Shown here: piece by piece, positions 54,300 to 64,000 of the stretch
Layout: the number at the start of each line of letters is the position of its first letter
Position numbering within the stretch: position 1 is the stretch's first letter
Source: Methylococcaceae bacterium
GTDB taxonomy: Bacteria > Pseudomonadota > Gammaproteobacteria > Methylococcales > Methylomonadaceae
DNA length: 64,000 bases
Assembly (NCBI GenBank): GCA_014191975.1
Contig: BJHG01000002.1
Location: 1 to 64,000 of the forward strand
Direction of reading: 5' to 3'
Made by a program: the position numbers and the translations under genes
The notes under the pieces: generated by a model
Database searches by the model: none
What the model saw: only the letters and a program-made list of their open reading frames with translations
What the model was told of the DNA's origin: nothing

Positions 54300-57200
54300 A
54301 TGACTTACTCTTTTACCGAAAAAAAGCGTATTCGAAATAACTTTGGGAAAAGCACAGAAGTGCTTGAAGTTCCCTATCTTCTCGCCACTCAAATCGATTC
54401 TTATGCTCATTTTTTACAAGCTGGTGTTAGTGTAGATGATCGTGAAACAACAGGATTACATGCGGCATTTTCAAGCGTTTTTCCTATTGAAAGTCATAAC
54501 GGTTATGCCATTTTAGAATATGTGCGTTATCGTTTAGGTGACCCTGCTTTTGACGTGCGCGAATGTCAACAACGTGGTGCAACGTATGCAGCATCGTTGC
54601 GTGTTATGGTTCGATTAGTTATTTATGATAAAGAAGCAGCAGCTTCTGCAAAAGTCGTAAAAAATATACAGGAACAAGAAGTCTATATGGGCGAATTGCC
54701 TTTAATGACAGACAATGGCACATTTGTGATTAATGGTACCGAGCGTGTTATCGTTTCACAATTACACCGTTCGCCTGGCGTATTTTTCGATCATGACAAA
54801 GGAAAAACACATTCGTCAGGGAAATTATTATTTAATGCTCGTGTAATTCCATACCGTGGTTCATGGCTCGATTTCGAGTTTGATCATAAAGATTGCGTTT
54901 TTGTGCGAATCGATCGTCGTCGTAAGATTCCTGCTACAATTTTGTTACGCGCCTTAGGGTACGATAATGAAGACATGATTAAAATGTTCTTTGAAACCAA
55001 TAAATTCACCGTCAACAAAGATTCTTATATTTACCATATTGTACCAGAGCGTCTACGTGGTGAAATCGCCGCGTTTGATATTAAAGATGGCAATCAAGTT
55101 TTAATTGAAGAAGGAAGGCGGATAACTGCTAAGCATGTCCGTGATATTAACAAAGTCGGGTTAACTTCATTTGAAGTTCCCAGAGAATATCTGCTAGGAA
55201 AAATTTTAGCGCATAACATTATTGATAAAAAAACAGGTGAATTGATTGCACACGTTAATGATGAATTAACAGGTGTTATTATTGATCGTTGTATTGAAGC
55301 GGGTGTAAGTGATTTTAATACGCTATACGTAAATGATTTAGATCGTGGTGCATATATTTCAACTGCGATGGGTTCTGATACTACTTCAAGTACATTAGAA
55401 GCGTTAGTTGAAATTTACCGTATGATGCGTCCTGGTGAACCACCAACTCGTGAATCGGCTGAAAATTTATTTCAAAATTTATTTTTCATAGCTGATCGTT
55501 ATGATTTATCGGCTGTCGGACGAATGAAATTTAATCGTCGTTTAGGGCGTGAAGAAATTATTGGTACAGGCACCTTAACAAAAGCCGATATTATTGATGT
55601 TTTAAAAGAATTGATTTCAATTCGTAACGGTAACGGGATTGTAGATGATATTGATCATTTAGGTAATCGTCGTGTACGTTCAGTAGGTGAAATGATTGAA
55701 AATCAATTCCGTGTTGGTTTGGTTCGTGTTGAACGAACGGTTAAAGAGCGATTAACTTTAGCGGATTCTGAAGGTTTAGTACCACAAGAAATCATTAATG
55801 CAAAACCTGTTTCAGCGGCAATCAAAGAGTTTTTTGGCTCAAGTCAATTGTCGCAATTTATGGATCAAAATAACCCATTATCACAAGTCACGCATAAACG
55901 CCGTGTATCTGCGTTAGGACCTGGTGGTTTAGCACGTGAACGTGCTGGTTTTGAAGTTCGTGACGTTCACGCGACACATTATGGTCGTGTTTGTCCGATT
56001 GAAACACCTGAAGGGCCAAACATTGGTTTGATTAATTCATTGTCAGTTTATGCTCGTACCAACAGTTACGGATTTTTAGAAACTCCTTATCGTAAAGTAA
56101 TTAATTGCAAGGTAACTGATCAAGTTGATTATTTATCAGCAATCGAAGAAGGCGAGTTTGTTATCGCGCAGGCTAGTGTTCCAGTTGATTCAACAGGGAA
56201 ATTGGTTGATGGATTGGTATCTTGCCGACATAAAGATGAATTTACGTTAGCAATGTCACCTACTGTTCAATATATGGATGTGTCATCGAAGCAAATTGTA
56301 TCTGTTGCTGCTTCAATTATTCCATTTTTAGAGCATGATGACGCGAATAGAGCGCTCATGGGTTCGAACATGCAACGTCAAGCTGTTCCAACTTTATGTA
56401 CTGAAAAACCGTTAGTCGGAACCGGTATGGAGCGAACTGTTGCGAAAGATTCTGGTGTGTCAGTCGTTGCAACTCGTGGTGGTAAAATTGAATCAGTAGA
56501 TGCCGCTCGAATTGTAGTGCGCGTGAATGATACAGAAACAGAAAACGGCACGTCAGGCGTTGATATTTATAATTTAATTAAATATACCAGATCAAACCAA
56601 AATACTTGTATCAATCAAAAACCGCTCGTTAAAGTTGGTGATAAAGTACAAGCTGGCGATATTATGGCAGATGGACCTTCGACCGACATGGGTGAATTAG
56701 CACTCGGTCAGAATATGCTTGTAGCTTTTATGCCTTGGAATGGTTACAACTTTGAAGATTCAATTTTAGTTTCTGAGCGTGTGGTAAAAGAAGATCGTTT
56801 TACTACAATTCATATCGAGGAAAAGACTTGTATTGCCCGCGATACTAAACACAGTCCTGAGGAAATTACAGCTGATATTCCAAACGTGAGTGAAGAAGCA
56901 TTATCAAAACTGGATGAATCAGGCATTGTTTATGTTGGTGCGGAAGTCAAAGGTGGTGATATTTTAGTCGGAAAAGTTACACCAAAAGGTGAAACTCAAC
57001 TCACACCAGAAGAAAAGCTATTACGAGCAATTTTCGGTGAAAAAGCGGCAGATGTTAAAGATACATCATTGCGTGTTCCAGGTAGCATCGAAGGGACAGT
57101 GATTGATGTGCAAGTTTTTACTCGTGATGGCGTAAAAAAAGATAAGCGTGCTTTAGACATTGAGGAAGAGCAAATCAAAAGCTACCGCAAAGATTTAGAT

Positions 57201-58388
57201 GACCAAATTAAAATTTTGGAAGGTGATATCTTTGCTCGTGTTGCCAAAGAAGTGGTTGGTAAAATCGCGCAAGTGGGTAAAGATTTGAGTGCTGGGGATG
57301 AACTCACTGCAAAATATCTGAAAAACTTAAAGCCTTCAGATTGGTTCAAACTCAAAATGAAAGATGACGAGTTGAATAAGTTATTAGATATAACCGAAAA
57401 ACAAATCGAGCAGCAACGTAAAGATTTCGATGCTAAGTTTGAAGATAAAAAACGTAAGATTACAATGGGTGATGACTTACCACCTGGTGTATTGAAAATG
57501 GTGAAGGTGTATTTAGCAGTTAAGCGCCGTATTCAACCTGGTGACAAAATGGCGGGGAGACACGGAAATAAAGGTGTTATCTCTATGATTCGTCCCATTG
57601 AAGATATGCCTTACACTGCTGATGGGAATCCTGTTGATATCGTATTAAATCCGTTAGGTGTACCTTCAAGGATGAACGTTGGGCAGGTTTTAGAAACGCA
57701 TTTAGGCTGGGCGGCAAAAGGTCTTGGTATTAAAATTGGCAAAATGCTCGAAGCAAAATACGATGAATCGAAAGGTAAAGTAAAAGCGATTCGTGAATAT
57801 CTCGATAAAATTTATAATGGTAGTGGACGTAAAGAAGATTTAAATTCGTTTAGCGATGCTGAAATTTTAGAAATGGCATCAAATTTGATTGCTGGCGTGC
57901 CTATGTCATCACCAGTGTTCGATGGTGCAGACGAAGAAGATATTCGTAGAATGTTACGTTTAGCAGATTTACCTGAAGATGGTCAAACGTGGTTATTTGA
58001 TGGATTAACAGGTGAGCGATTTGAGCGTAAGGTCACTGTTGGATACATGTATATGTTGAAATTGAACCATTTGGTTGACGATAAAATGCACGCTCGCTCC
58101 ACTGGACCTTATAGTTTAGTGACGCAACAACCGTTAGGTGGTAAGGCGCAATTTGGCGGGCAACGCTTCGGTGAAATGGAAGTTTGGGCATTGCAAGCCT
58201 ATGGTGCAGCATATACATTGCAAGAAATGCTTACTGTTAAATCTGACGACGTAACCGGAAGAACACGAATGTATAAAAACATCGTAGATGGCGACCATAA
58301 AATGGAAGCGGGTATGCCAGAATCCTTTAACGTATTAATTAAAGAAATTCGTTCATTAGCAGTCAATATTGAATTAGAACGAGAATAA
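54300..58388 (+). CDS. rpoB: RNA polymerase subunit beta
   Basis: 1362 residues. The track start at 54210 is inside the attenuator; the ATG at 54300 gives the standard [17 protein letters not shown]. The rifampicin region reads [31 protein letters not shown], of wild-type form, and the C-terminal [18 protein letters not shown] is complete. Confidence 0.98.
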   Translation: MTYSFTEKKRIRNNFGKSTEVLEVPYLLATQIDSYAHFLQAGVSVDDRETTGLHAAFSSVFPIESHNGYAILEYVRYRLGDPAFDVRECQQRGATYAASLRVMVRLVIYDKEAAASAKVVKNIQEQEVYMGELPLMTDNGTFVINGTERVIVSQLHRSPGVFFDHDKGKTHSSGKLLFNARVIPYRGSWLDFEFDHKDCVFVRIDRRRKIPATILLRALGYDNEDMIKMFFETNKFTVNKDSYIYHIVPERLRGEIAAFDIKDGNQVLIEEGRRITAKHVRDINKVGLTSFEVPREYLLGKILAHNIIDKKTGELIAHVNDELTGVIIDRCIEAGVSDFNTLYVNDLDRGAYISTAMGSDTTSSTLEALVEIYRMMRPGEPPTRESAENLFQNLFFIADRYDLSAVGRMKFNRRLGREEIIGTGTLTKADIIDVLKELISIRNGNGIVDDIDHLGNRRVRSVGEMIENQFRVGLVRVERTVKERLTLADSEGLVPQEIINAKPVSAAIKEFFGSSQLSQFMDQNNPLSQVTHKRRVSALGPGGLARERAGFEVRDVHATHYGRVCPIETPEGPNIGLINSLSVYARTNSYGFLETPYRKVINCKVTDQVDYLSAIEEGEFVIAQASVPVDSTGKLVDGLVSCRHKDEFTLAMSPTVQYMDVSSKQIVSVAASIIPFLEHDDANRALMGSNMQRQAVPTLCTEKPLVGTGMERTVAKDSGVSVVATRGGKIESVDAARIVVRVNDTETENGTSGVDIYNLIKYTRSNQNTCINQKPLVKVGDKVQAGDIMADGPSTDMGELALGQNMLVAFMPWNGYNFEDSILVSERVVKEDRFTTIHIEEKTCIARDTKHSPEEITADIPNVSEEALSKLDESGIVYVGAEVKGGDILVGKVTPKGETQLTPEEKLLRAIFGEKAADVKDTSLRVPGSIEGTVIDVQVFTRDGVKKDKRALDIEEEQIKSYRKDLDDQIKILEGDIFARVAKEVVGKIAQVGKDLSAGDELTAKYLKNLKPSDWFKLKMKDDELNKLLDITEKQIEQQRKDFDAKFEDKKRKITMGDDLPPGVLKMVKVYLAVKRRIQPGDKMAGRHGNKGVISMIRPIEDMPYTADGNPVDIVLNPLGVPSRMNVGQVLETHLGWAAKGLGIKIGKMLEAKYDESKGKVKAIREYLDKIYNGSGRKEDLNSFSDAEILEMASNLIAGVPMSSPVFDGADEEDIRRMLRLADLPEDGQTWLFDGLTGERFERKVTVGYMYMLKLNHLVDDKMHARSTGPYSLVTQQPLGGKAQFGGQRFGEMEVWALQAYGAAYTLQEMLTVKSDDVTGRTRMYKNIVDGDHKMEAGMPESFNVLIKEIRSLAVNIELERE

Positions 58389-58407
58389 TCTAGGCACAAG
58401 TCAGTCT

Positions 58408-58436
58408 ACAAGGCGCATATTGCGCCTTGTGCTTTT
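58408..58436 (+). other. Hairpin between rpoB and rpoC
   Basis: A perfect 10-bp stem ACAAGGCGCA/TGCGCCTTGT with a 3-base loop lies in the 74-base spacer, followed by GCTTTT. It may be a processing site or weak attenuator. Confidence 0.5.
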
Positions 58437-58462
58437 AAACGTATTTTAAAGAGGACAAGCTC

Positions 58463-61400
58463 TTGAAAGATTTAATGAATTTCTTAAAGCGTCAAAATCG
58501 CGCAGAAGATTTTGACGCAATTAAAATCGGTTTAGCTTCACCAGAAGTAATTCGTTCGTGGTCGTACGGCGAAGTCAAAAAACCAGAAACTATCAATTAC
58601 CGCACATTCAAACCTGAGCGTGATGGTTTATTCTGTGCCAAAATTTTTGGACCAGTTAGTGATTATGAATGTTTGTGTGGCAAATATAAGCGCTTAAAGC
58701 ATCGTGGTGTAATTTGTGAAAAATGTGGTGTTGAAGTCACATTGTCAAAAGTACGACGTGATCGTATGGGGCATATTGATTTAGCCAGTCCGGTTGCGCA
58801 TATTTGGTTTTTAAAGTCTTTACCTTCGCGTATCGCTTTATTACTTGATATGACATTGCGTGAAATTGAGCGCGTATTGTATTTTGAATCTTTTGTTATT
58901 TTGGATGCTGGTGATACATCGCTGACGAAAGGTACGCTACTAACTGATGACGAATTTCAAGATTATTCAGAACAATTTGGTGATGATTTCACTGCTAAAA
59001 TGGGTGCTGAAGCAATTTATGAGCTATTAAAATCGATTGATTTAAAAGCTGAAGTTGAGATTTTAAAACAAGAAATAAATGCAACAAGCTCTGAAACTAA
59101 AATTAAAAAATACGCTAAACGCCTCAAAGTAATGAGCGCATTATTGGTATCCAATAATCGTCCTGAATGGATGGTTTTGAATGTTTTACCCGTTTTACCT
59201 CCGGAATTGCGTCCATTAGTACCACTAGATGGTGGGCGATTTGCAACATCAGATTTAAATGATTTATACCGTCGTGTAATCAATCGGAATAATCGATTGA
59301 ATCGTTTATTAGATTTAAGTGCGCCTGATATTATCGTTCGTAATGAAAAACGAATGCTGCAAGAATCTGTTGATGCCTTACTTGATAATGGTCGTCGTGG
59401 TCGCGCTATTGCAGGAACAAATCGCCGTCCGTTAAAATCGCTTGCAGATATGATTAAAGGTAAGCAAGGAAGATTCCGTCAAAATTTACTCGGAAAACGG
59501 GTTGATTATTCCGGACGCTCGGTTATCGTTGTTGGACCTTCGTTACGCTTGCATCAATGTGGCTTACCTAAAAAAATGGCATTGGAATTATTCAAACCAT
59601 TCATTTTTAGTAAATTACAATTCCGTGGGTTAGCAACAACAATTAAAGCCGCGAAAAAAATGGTTGAGCGTGAAGGAGCGGAAGTTTGGGATATTCTTGA
59701 GGAAGTGATTCGCGAACATCCAATTTTGTTAAATCGTGCGCCAACCTTGCACAGATTAGGAATTCAAGCGTTTGAACCAACATTAATTGAAGGCAAGGCT
59801 ATTCAATTGCATCCATTAGTTTGTAGCGCGTTTAATGCTGATTTTGATGGGGATCAAATGGCTGTACACGTTCCTTTATCTATTGAAGCACAATTAGAAG
59901 CGCGGACGTTAATGATGGCGACGAATAATATTTTGTCTCCCGCAAATGGTGAACCAGTTATAAACCCATCACAAGATGTGGTTTTAGGGCTTTATTATAT
60001 TAGTCGAGAAAGAGAAAATGCGATCGGAAACGGCAGTATTTTCGTTAGTATCGGTGAAATTCATAAAGCTTTAATGGAAAAGTCGGTGGAATTGCAATCT
60101 AAAATTGAATTGCGAATTACTGAAAAAATAACTGATAAAGCAGGTGTTGTTACTCATAAAACACATCGTGTAAAAACGACTGTAGGGCGGGCGTTGATTT
60201 GGGAAGTTATTCCTGAAGGAATGCCGTTTGAAAAAGTAAATTGTGATATGACGAAAAAGAATATCTCCAACTTGATTAACCATGGTTATCGTTACATGGG
60301 TAACAAAGATACAGTAATTTTGGCGGATCAGTTGATGTATTTGGGCTTCAAATATGCAACGCGTTCTGGCATTTCATTCGGCATCGAAGATATGGTGATT
60401 CCAGCTAAAAAGGGCGATATTCTTGCTGCTTCAAATGCTGAAGTGAACGAGATCCAACGTCAATATAGTGAAGGTTTAGTTACCGACGGTGAGCGTTATA
60501 ATAAGGTTGTCGATATTTGGTCACATGCAAACGATAGAATTGCTGATGTAATGATGAAAGGTTTGGGGAAAGAACCTTATATTGATGAAAATGGCGATAC
60601 GAAAGAGCAAAAATCATTTAATTCTGTCTTTATGATGGCCGATTCTGGTGCTAGAGGTTCGGCGGCACAGATTCGGCAGTTAGCGGGTATGCGTGGTTTG
60701 ATGGCAAAACCAGATGGCTCAATTATTGAAACGCCAATTACCGCTAATTTCCGTGAAGGTCTTGATGTTTTACAGTACTTTATTTCGACTCACGGAGCAC
60801 GTAAAGGTTTGGCGGATACGGCGTTAAAAACTGCGAACTCGGGTTATTTGACTCGTCGATTAGTAGATGTTGCTCAAGATTTAATTATTAGTTCACAAGA
60901 TTGCGGTACAAGTAATGGTTTGTTGATGACCCCTATTATTGATGGTGTTAATGTGGTTGAGTCTTTGTCAGAGCGAGTGCTTGGACGAGTTGCAGCCGTT
61001 GATATTATGGATAAATCAGGAGAGCATATTGTTGCACCTCGCGGAACGTTTTTGGATGAAGATTGGGTCTTAAAACTAGAAGAAAATGCAATAGATCACG
61101 TTATCGTGCGTTCAATTATCACTTGTGAAAGTCGCCATGGTGTTTGTGCTTCATGTTATGGTCGTGATTTGGGTCGTGGGCATTTGATAAATATTGGTGA
61201 GGCTGTAGGTGTTATCGCAGCGCAATCGATTGGTGAGCCTGGTACGCAGCTTACAATGCGGACCTTCCATATTGGTGGGGCGGCATCTCGTGACGTGGCT
61301 ATTAGTAAAGTTGAAGTTAAGTCTGAAGGAACACTTCGTTTAAGTAACTTGAAAAGCGTTGTTAATCGTGAAGGTAACCTTGTCGCGGTATCACGTTCTG

Positions 61401-62674
61401 GTGAGGTTGTTGTAATGGACGAATATGGGCGTGAACGCGAACGCTATAAAATTCCTTATGGCTCAGTAATTTCCAAAAAAGAAGGTGAGCACGTTAATGT
61501 TGGTGACATTATCGTCACCTGGGATCCATTTACACATCCCGTTATAACGGAAGTCGATGGTCTTATTGAGATGAAAGATTTCATTGAAGGTGTAACGGTT
61601 CAAAAGCAATCAGATGAAATTACGGGGTTAAGTTCAGAGGTTGTTATCGATCCGAAACAGCGCGGAAGTGCCGGTAGAGAATTACGTCCAATGGTGAAAT
61701 TGTTAGACGTGAATGGCGGTACAATTTACCTTCCAGGAACTGAAATTGCAGCACAATACTTTTTGCCATCGGGTGCGATTGCTAGCATTAAAAATGGTGG
61801 TGAAGTAAAAATCGGTGATGTTTTAGCTCGTATTCCGCAAGAATCGAGCAAAACTCGTGATATTACTGGTGGTTTGCCACGAGTAGCTGATCTGTTTGAA
61901 GCTCGTAAAACTAAAGACCCCGCAATTTTAGCAGAGGCAACAGGTACGATTTCGTTCGGTAAAGAAACAAAGGGTAAACAGCGTGTTTCGATTACTGATG
62001 CAAATGGTGAGCAGTTTGAAACTTTAATCCCTAAATGGCGACACATTACTGTATTTGAGGGTGAGCAAGTTGAAAAAGGTGAAACTATTGCAGAGGGCGA
62101 ATTGACTCCGCATGATATTTTACGTCTTCGTGGAATTGAAGAATTAGCTAATTATTTGGTTAAAGAAATTCAAGATGTATACCGTTTACAGGGTGTTAAA
62201 ATCAATGATAAGCACATTGAGGCGATTATTCGTCAAATGTTACGAAAAGTTGAAATTACAGCCGGTGGTGATACGATTTTCTTGAAAGGAGAGCAAGTAG
62301 AGCGGACGGCTATGCGTGAGGAGAATGATCGTGTGGAAGTAGCAGGGAAAATCCCAGCAAGTTATGAATCAATTTTGTTAGGGATTACGAAAGCATCGCT
62401 AGCGACTGAGTCGTTTATTTCAGCAGCATCTTTTCAAGAAACAACACGAGTTTTGACTGATGCAGCGGTTCGTGGGTTGAGTGATAATTTATTGGGATTG
62501 AAGGAAAATGTGATTGTCGGTCGATTAATTCCAGCTGGAACAGGATTGGCTTATCACGAAAGCAGGCGGCAACGTTTTACAGCAATGGCTGAACAGGTTA
62601 TTGAAATTGATTCGTCATCAATGATTGATGTCGATGATGTAGAGGAAGCTTTGAAGCAAGCGTTAAGCATTTAG
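58463..62674 (+). CDS. rpoC: RNA polymerase subunit beta'
   Basis: 1403 residues from a TTG start 9 bases after GAGGA. The zinc site [20 protein letters not shown], catalytic [12 protein letters not shown], the bridge helix [15 protein letters not shown] region and the second zinc cluster [19 protein letters not shown] are intact. The TTG gives the usual start [11 protein letters not shown]. Confidence 0.98.
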   Translation: MKDLMNFLKRQNRAEDFDAIKIGLASPEVIRSWSYGEVKKPETINYRTFKPERDGLFCAKIFGPVSDYECLCGKYKRLKHRGVICEKCGVEVTLSKVRRDRMGHIDLASPVAHIWFLKSLPSRIALLLDMTLREIERVLYFESFVILDAGDTSLTKGTLLTDDEFQDYSEQFGDDFTAKMGAEAIYELLKSIDLKAEVEILKQEINATSSETKIKKYAKRLKVMSALLVSNNRPEWMVLNVLPVLPPELRPLVPLDGGRFATSDLNDLYRRVINRNNRLNRLLDLSAPDIIVRNEKRMLQESVDALLDNGRRGRAIAGTNRRPLKSLADMIKGKQGRFRQNLLGKRVDYSGRSVIVVGPSLRLHQCGLPKKMALELFKPFIFSKLQFRGLATTIKAAKKMVEREGAEVWDILEEVIREHPILLNRAPTLHRLGIQAFEPTLIEGKAIQLHPLVCSAFNADFDGDQMAVHVPLSIEAQLEARTLMMATNNILSPANGEPVINPSQDVVLGLYYISRERENAIGNGSIFVSIGEIHKALMEKSVELQSKIELRITEKITDKAGVVTHKTHRVKTTVGRALIWEVIPEGMPFEKVNCDMTKKNISNLINHGYRYMGNKDTVILADQLMYLGFKYATRSGISFGIEDMVIPAKKGDILAASNAEVNEIQRQYSEGLVTDGERYNKVVDIWSHANDRIADVMMKGLGKEPYIDENGDTKEQKSFNSVFMMADSGARGSAAQIRQLAGMRGLMAKPDGSIIETPITANFREGLDVLQYFISTHGARKGLADTALKTANSGYLTRRLVDVAQDLIISSQDCGTSNGLLMTPIIDGVNVVESLSERVLGRVAAVDIMDKSGEHIVAPRGTFLDEDWVLKLEENAIDHVIVRSIITCESRHGVCASCYGRDLGRGHLINIGEAVGVIAAQSIGEPGTQLTMRTFHIGGAASRDVAISKVEVKSEGTLRLSNLKSVVNREGNLVAVSRSGEVVVMDEYGRERERYKIPYGSVISKKEGEHVNVGDIIVTWDPFTHPVITEVDGLIEMKDFIEGVTVQKQSDEITGLSSEVVIDPKQRGSAGRELRPMVKLLDVNGGTIYLPGTEIAAQYFLPSGAIASIKNGGEVKIGDVLARIPQESSKTRDITGGLPRVADLFEARKTKDPAILAEATGTISFGKETKGKQRVSITDANGEQFETLIPKWRHITVFEGEQVEKGETIAEGELTPHDILRLRGIEELANYLVKEIQDVYRLQGVKINDKHIEAIIRQMLRKVEITAGGDTIFLKGEQVERTAMREENDRVEVAGKIPASYESILLGITKASLATESFISAASFQETTRVLTDAAVRGLSDNLLGLKENVIVGRLIPAGTGLAYHESRRQRFTAMAEQVIEIDSSSMIDVDDVEEALKQALSI

Positions 62675-62685
62675 AATATTTAGGC

Positions 62686-62714
62686 TTGACCTAATATGAA
62701 ATAATCAGTATTAT
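62686..62714 (+). promoter_or_regulatory. Possible promoter of the rpsL-rpsG-fusA operon
   Basis: TTGACC and TATTAT are 17 bp apart, 115 bases before rpsL; a TATAAT overlaps at 62712-62717 with longer spacing. Confidence 0.5.
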
Positions 62715-62829
62715 AATCTGCTACAGTCAGCTATTGTGCTTTAATTTATTTAAGTTGAAGTCAGTCAGTACCGTTTTGGCAAGTTGTTTTATTGAACTGA
62801 CAGTTAAAAATATATTTCGGAGTAAAAAA

Positions 62830-63204
62830 ATGGCAACGATCAATCAATTGGTTCGCAAGCCTAGAGCTAAAAGAATAGAAAAAAGTAATGTTCCTGCTTT
62901 GGAAGCGTGTCCGCAGCGAAGAGGTGTTTGTACTCGTGTTTACACTACTACACCTAAAAAGCCTAACTCTGCTTTGAGAAAAGTAGCTCGTGTTCGTTTA
63001 ACAAACGGGGCAGAGGTAAGTAGTTATATTGGTGGTGAAGGTCATAATTTACAAGAGCATTCTGTGGTTTTGATTCGTGGTGGTCGTGTAAAAGATTTGC
63101 CAGGTGTTCGCTATCACGTTGTGCGTGGCAGCCTAGATGCTTCAGGTGTTAATAATAGAAAATGTGGTCGTTCTAAGTATGGAACGAAACGTCCTAAAGG
63201 TTAA
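62830..63204 (+). CDS. rpsL: 30S ribosomal protein S12
   Basis: 124 residues from the ATG at 62830; the upstream part of the track ORF is leader. [22 protein letters not shown] has the wild-type streptomycin-sensitive Lys, and [16 protein letters not shown] follows. Confidence 0.97.
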   Translation: MATINQLVRKPRAKRIEKSNVPALEACPQRRGVCTRVYTTTPKKPNSALRKVARVRLTNGAEVSSYIGGEGHNLQEHSVVLIRGGRVKDLPGVRYHVVRGSLDASGVNNRKCGRSKYGTKRPKG

Positions 63205-63215
63205 TTGGTAAATAA

Positions 63216-63686
63216 ATGTCAAGAAGAAGAGTAGCTACAAAAAGAGAAATTATTCCAGATCCTAGATTTGGCAGCGTAATGTTGACCAAGTTTATGAATA
63301 TGATTATGGAAAGCGGCAAGAAATCAATTGCTGAAAGTATTATTTATGGCGCGCTAGATGCAATTGAGCGCAAGGGCCATGAAACACCGTTAGATATTCT
63401 TTCTAAGGCATTGGAAAATGTTCAGCCTCGTGTCGAGGTTAAATCGCGCCGTGTTGGTGGTGCAACGTATCAAGTGCCGGTTGAGGTTCGTCCTGCGCGT
63501 CGCTTGGCGTTATCAATGCGTTGGTTGATCGATGCTTCTCGTAAAAGAAATGAGCGTACGATGGCAGCTAAGTTGGCTGGTGAGTTGATGGATGCGTTTG
63601 AGGGTCGTGGTTCCGCTGTCAAAAAGCGTGAAGATACACATCGTATGGCTGAAGCGAATAAAGCATTCTCTCATTACCGTTGGTAG
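63216..63686 (+). CDS. rpsG: 30S ribosomal protein S7
   Basis: 156 residues: [20 protein letters not shown] and [24 protein letters not shown]. It binds the 3' domain of 16S rRNA; in E. coli it represses the str operon. Confidence 0.98.
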   Translation: MSRRRVATKREIIPDPRFGSVMLTKFMNMIMESGKKSIAESIIYGALDAIERKGHETPLDILSKALENVQPRVEVKSRRVGGATYQVPVEVRPARRLALSMRWLIDASRKRNERTMAAKLAGELMDAFEGRGSAVKKREDTHRMAEANKAFSHYRW

Positions 63687-63704
63687 AAAGGTTAATTAGT
63701 AGTT

Positions 63705-64000
63705 GTGGCACGAAAAACACCGATAGAAAGATATCGTAATATTGGTATCATGGCTCACATTGATGCTGGTAAGACTACGACCACGGAGCGTATTCTCTAT
63801 TACACCGGTGTTTCCCATAAAATGGGTGAGGTTCATGATGGTGCTGCTGTTATGGATTGGATGGTGCAAGAGCAGGAGCGAGGTATTACAATTACGTCTG
63901 CAGCAACAACTTGTTTTTGGAGTGGTATGCGTGGTCAGTATGATGAGCATCGTATTAATATTATTGATACGCCTGGTCACGTTGACTTTACGATTGAAGT
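63705..64000 (+). CDS. fusA: Elongation factor G, N-terminal part, cut by window end
   Basis: Not in the track because it runs off the right edge. From a GTG behind AAAGG the frame reads [22 protein letters not shown], with G1 motif [29 protein letters not shown] (G2) and DTPGHVDFT (G3) visible. It starts 18 bases after rpsG. Confidence 0.97.
   Translation, partial: MARKTPIERYRNIGIMAHIDAGKTTTTERILYYTGVSHKMGEVHDGAAVMDWMVQEQERGITITSAATTCFWSGMRGQYDEHRINIIDTPGHVDFTIE

Overview
The window looks like chromosome of a low-GC gammaproteobacterium, most likely a type I methanotroph (Methylococcales). This is inferred from gene content: malate thiokinase mtkA-mtkB with malyl-CoA lyase (serine-cycle enzymes), the hopanoid genes hpnN and a probable hpnO, a Xanthomonas-type gspL-M-N-D block, and the usual gammaproteobacterial orders lolB-ispE-tRNA-Gln-prs-rplY-pth and tRNA-tuf-tRNA-Trp-secE-nusG-rplKAJL-rpoBC-rpsLG-fusA. 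No rRNA gene, methane monooxygenase or methanol dehydrogenase is present, so the methanotroph assignment is not direct.

Layout. 0-7.2 kb: pckA (cut by the left edge), a 37-residue lipoprotein and a 43-residue membrane protein missing from the ORF track, an HTTM-DCC fusion protein, two small proteins of unknown function, an HvfC-like protein, and a DUF2333-DUF4389 pair. 7.3-10.7 kb: tRNA-Val, then thrS-infC-rpmI-rplT, with infC apparently starting at a rare ATC codon. 10.9-18.9 kb: a dihaem cytochrome c peroxidase, hpnN, a HARE-HTH protein, a probable hpnO, a TSUP permease and a class II fructose-bisphosphate aldolase.

18.9-22.2 kb is the accessory part: an exported FGE-fold protein without the usual cysteines, a hairpin like an IS200/IS605 end, a lone antitoxin-like gene, a HepT/MntA toxin-antitoxin pair, an unknown protein and a Rap1a/Tai immunity-like protein. 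Three same-orientation copies of a 38-bp repeat separate the genes between 19.8 and 21.2 kb, giving a cassette-like layout. 22.2-28.0 kb: mtkB and mtkA, a DUF6868 protein, malyl-CoA lyase, a decayed IS1-family transposase, and a SulP anion transporter.

28.3-37.1 kb: rpoD between two tRNAs with anticodon CAU, then rho, then the type II secretion genes gspL, gspM, gspN and gspD. The space between rho and gspL contains nested inverted repeats. 37.3-43.6 kb: tadA, hisC and a minus-strand run hemA-prfA-slyX-orf-orf-tpi, in which the triosephosphate isomerase has an insertion of about 70 residues. 43.7-64.0 kb: a TPR lipoprotein, lolB, ispE, tRNA-Gln, prs, rplY, pth, a tRNA cluster (Tyr, Gly, Thr), tuf, tRNA-Trp, secE, nusG, the L11/L10 operons with an L10-leader-like segment, rpoB, rpoC, rpsL, rpsG and the start of fusA.

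Together the metabolic genes fit assimilation through C3/C4 acids: PEP carboxykinase, malate thiokinase and malyl-CoA lyase handle oxaloacetate, malate and glyoxylate, while aldolase and triosephosphate isomerase serve sugar phosphates. Most of the rest is core information processing.
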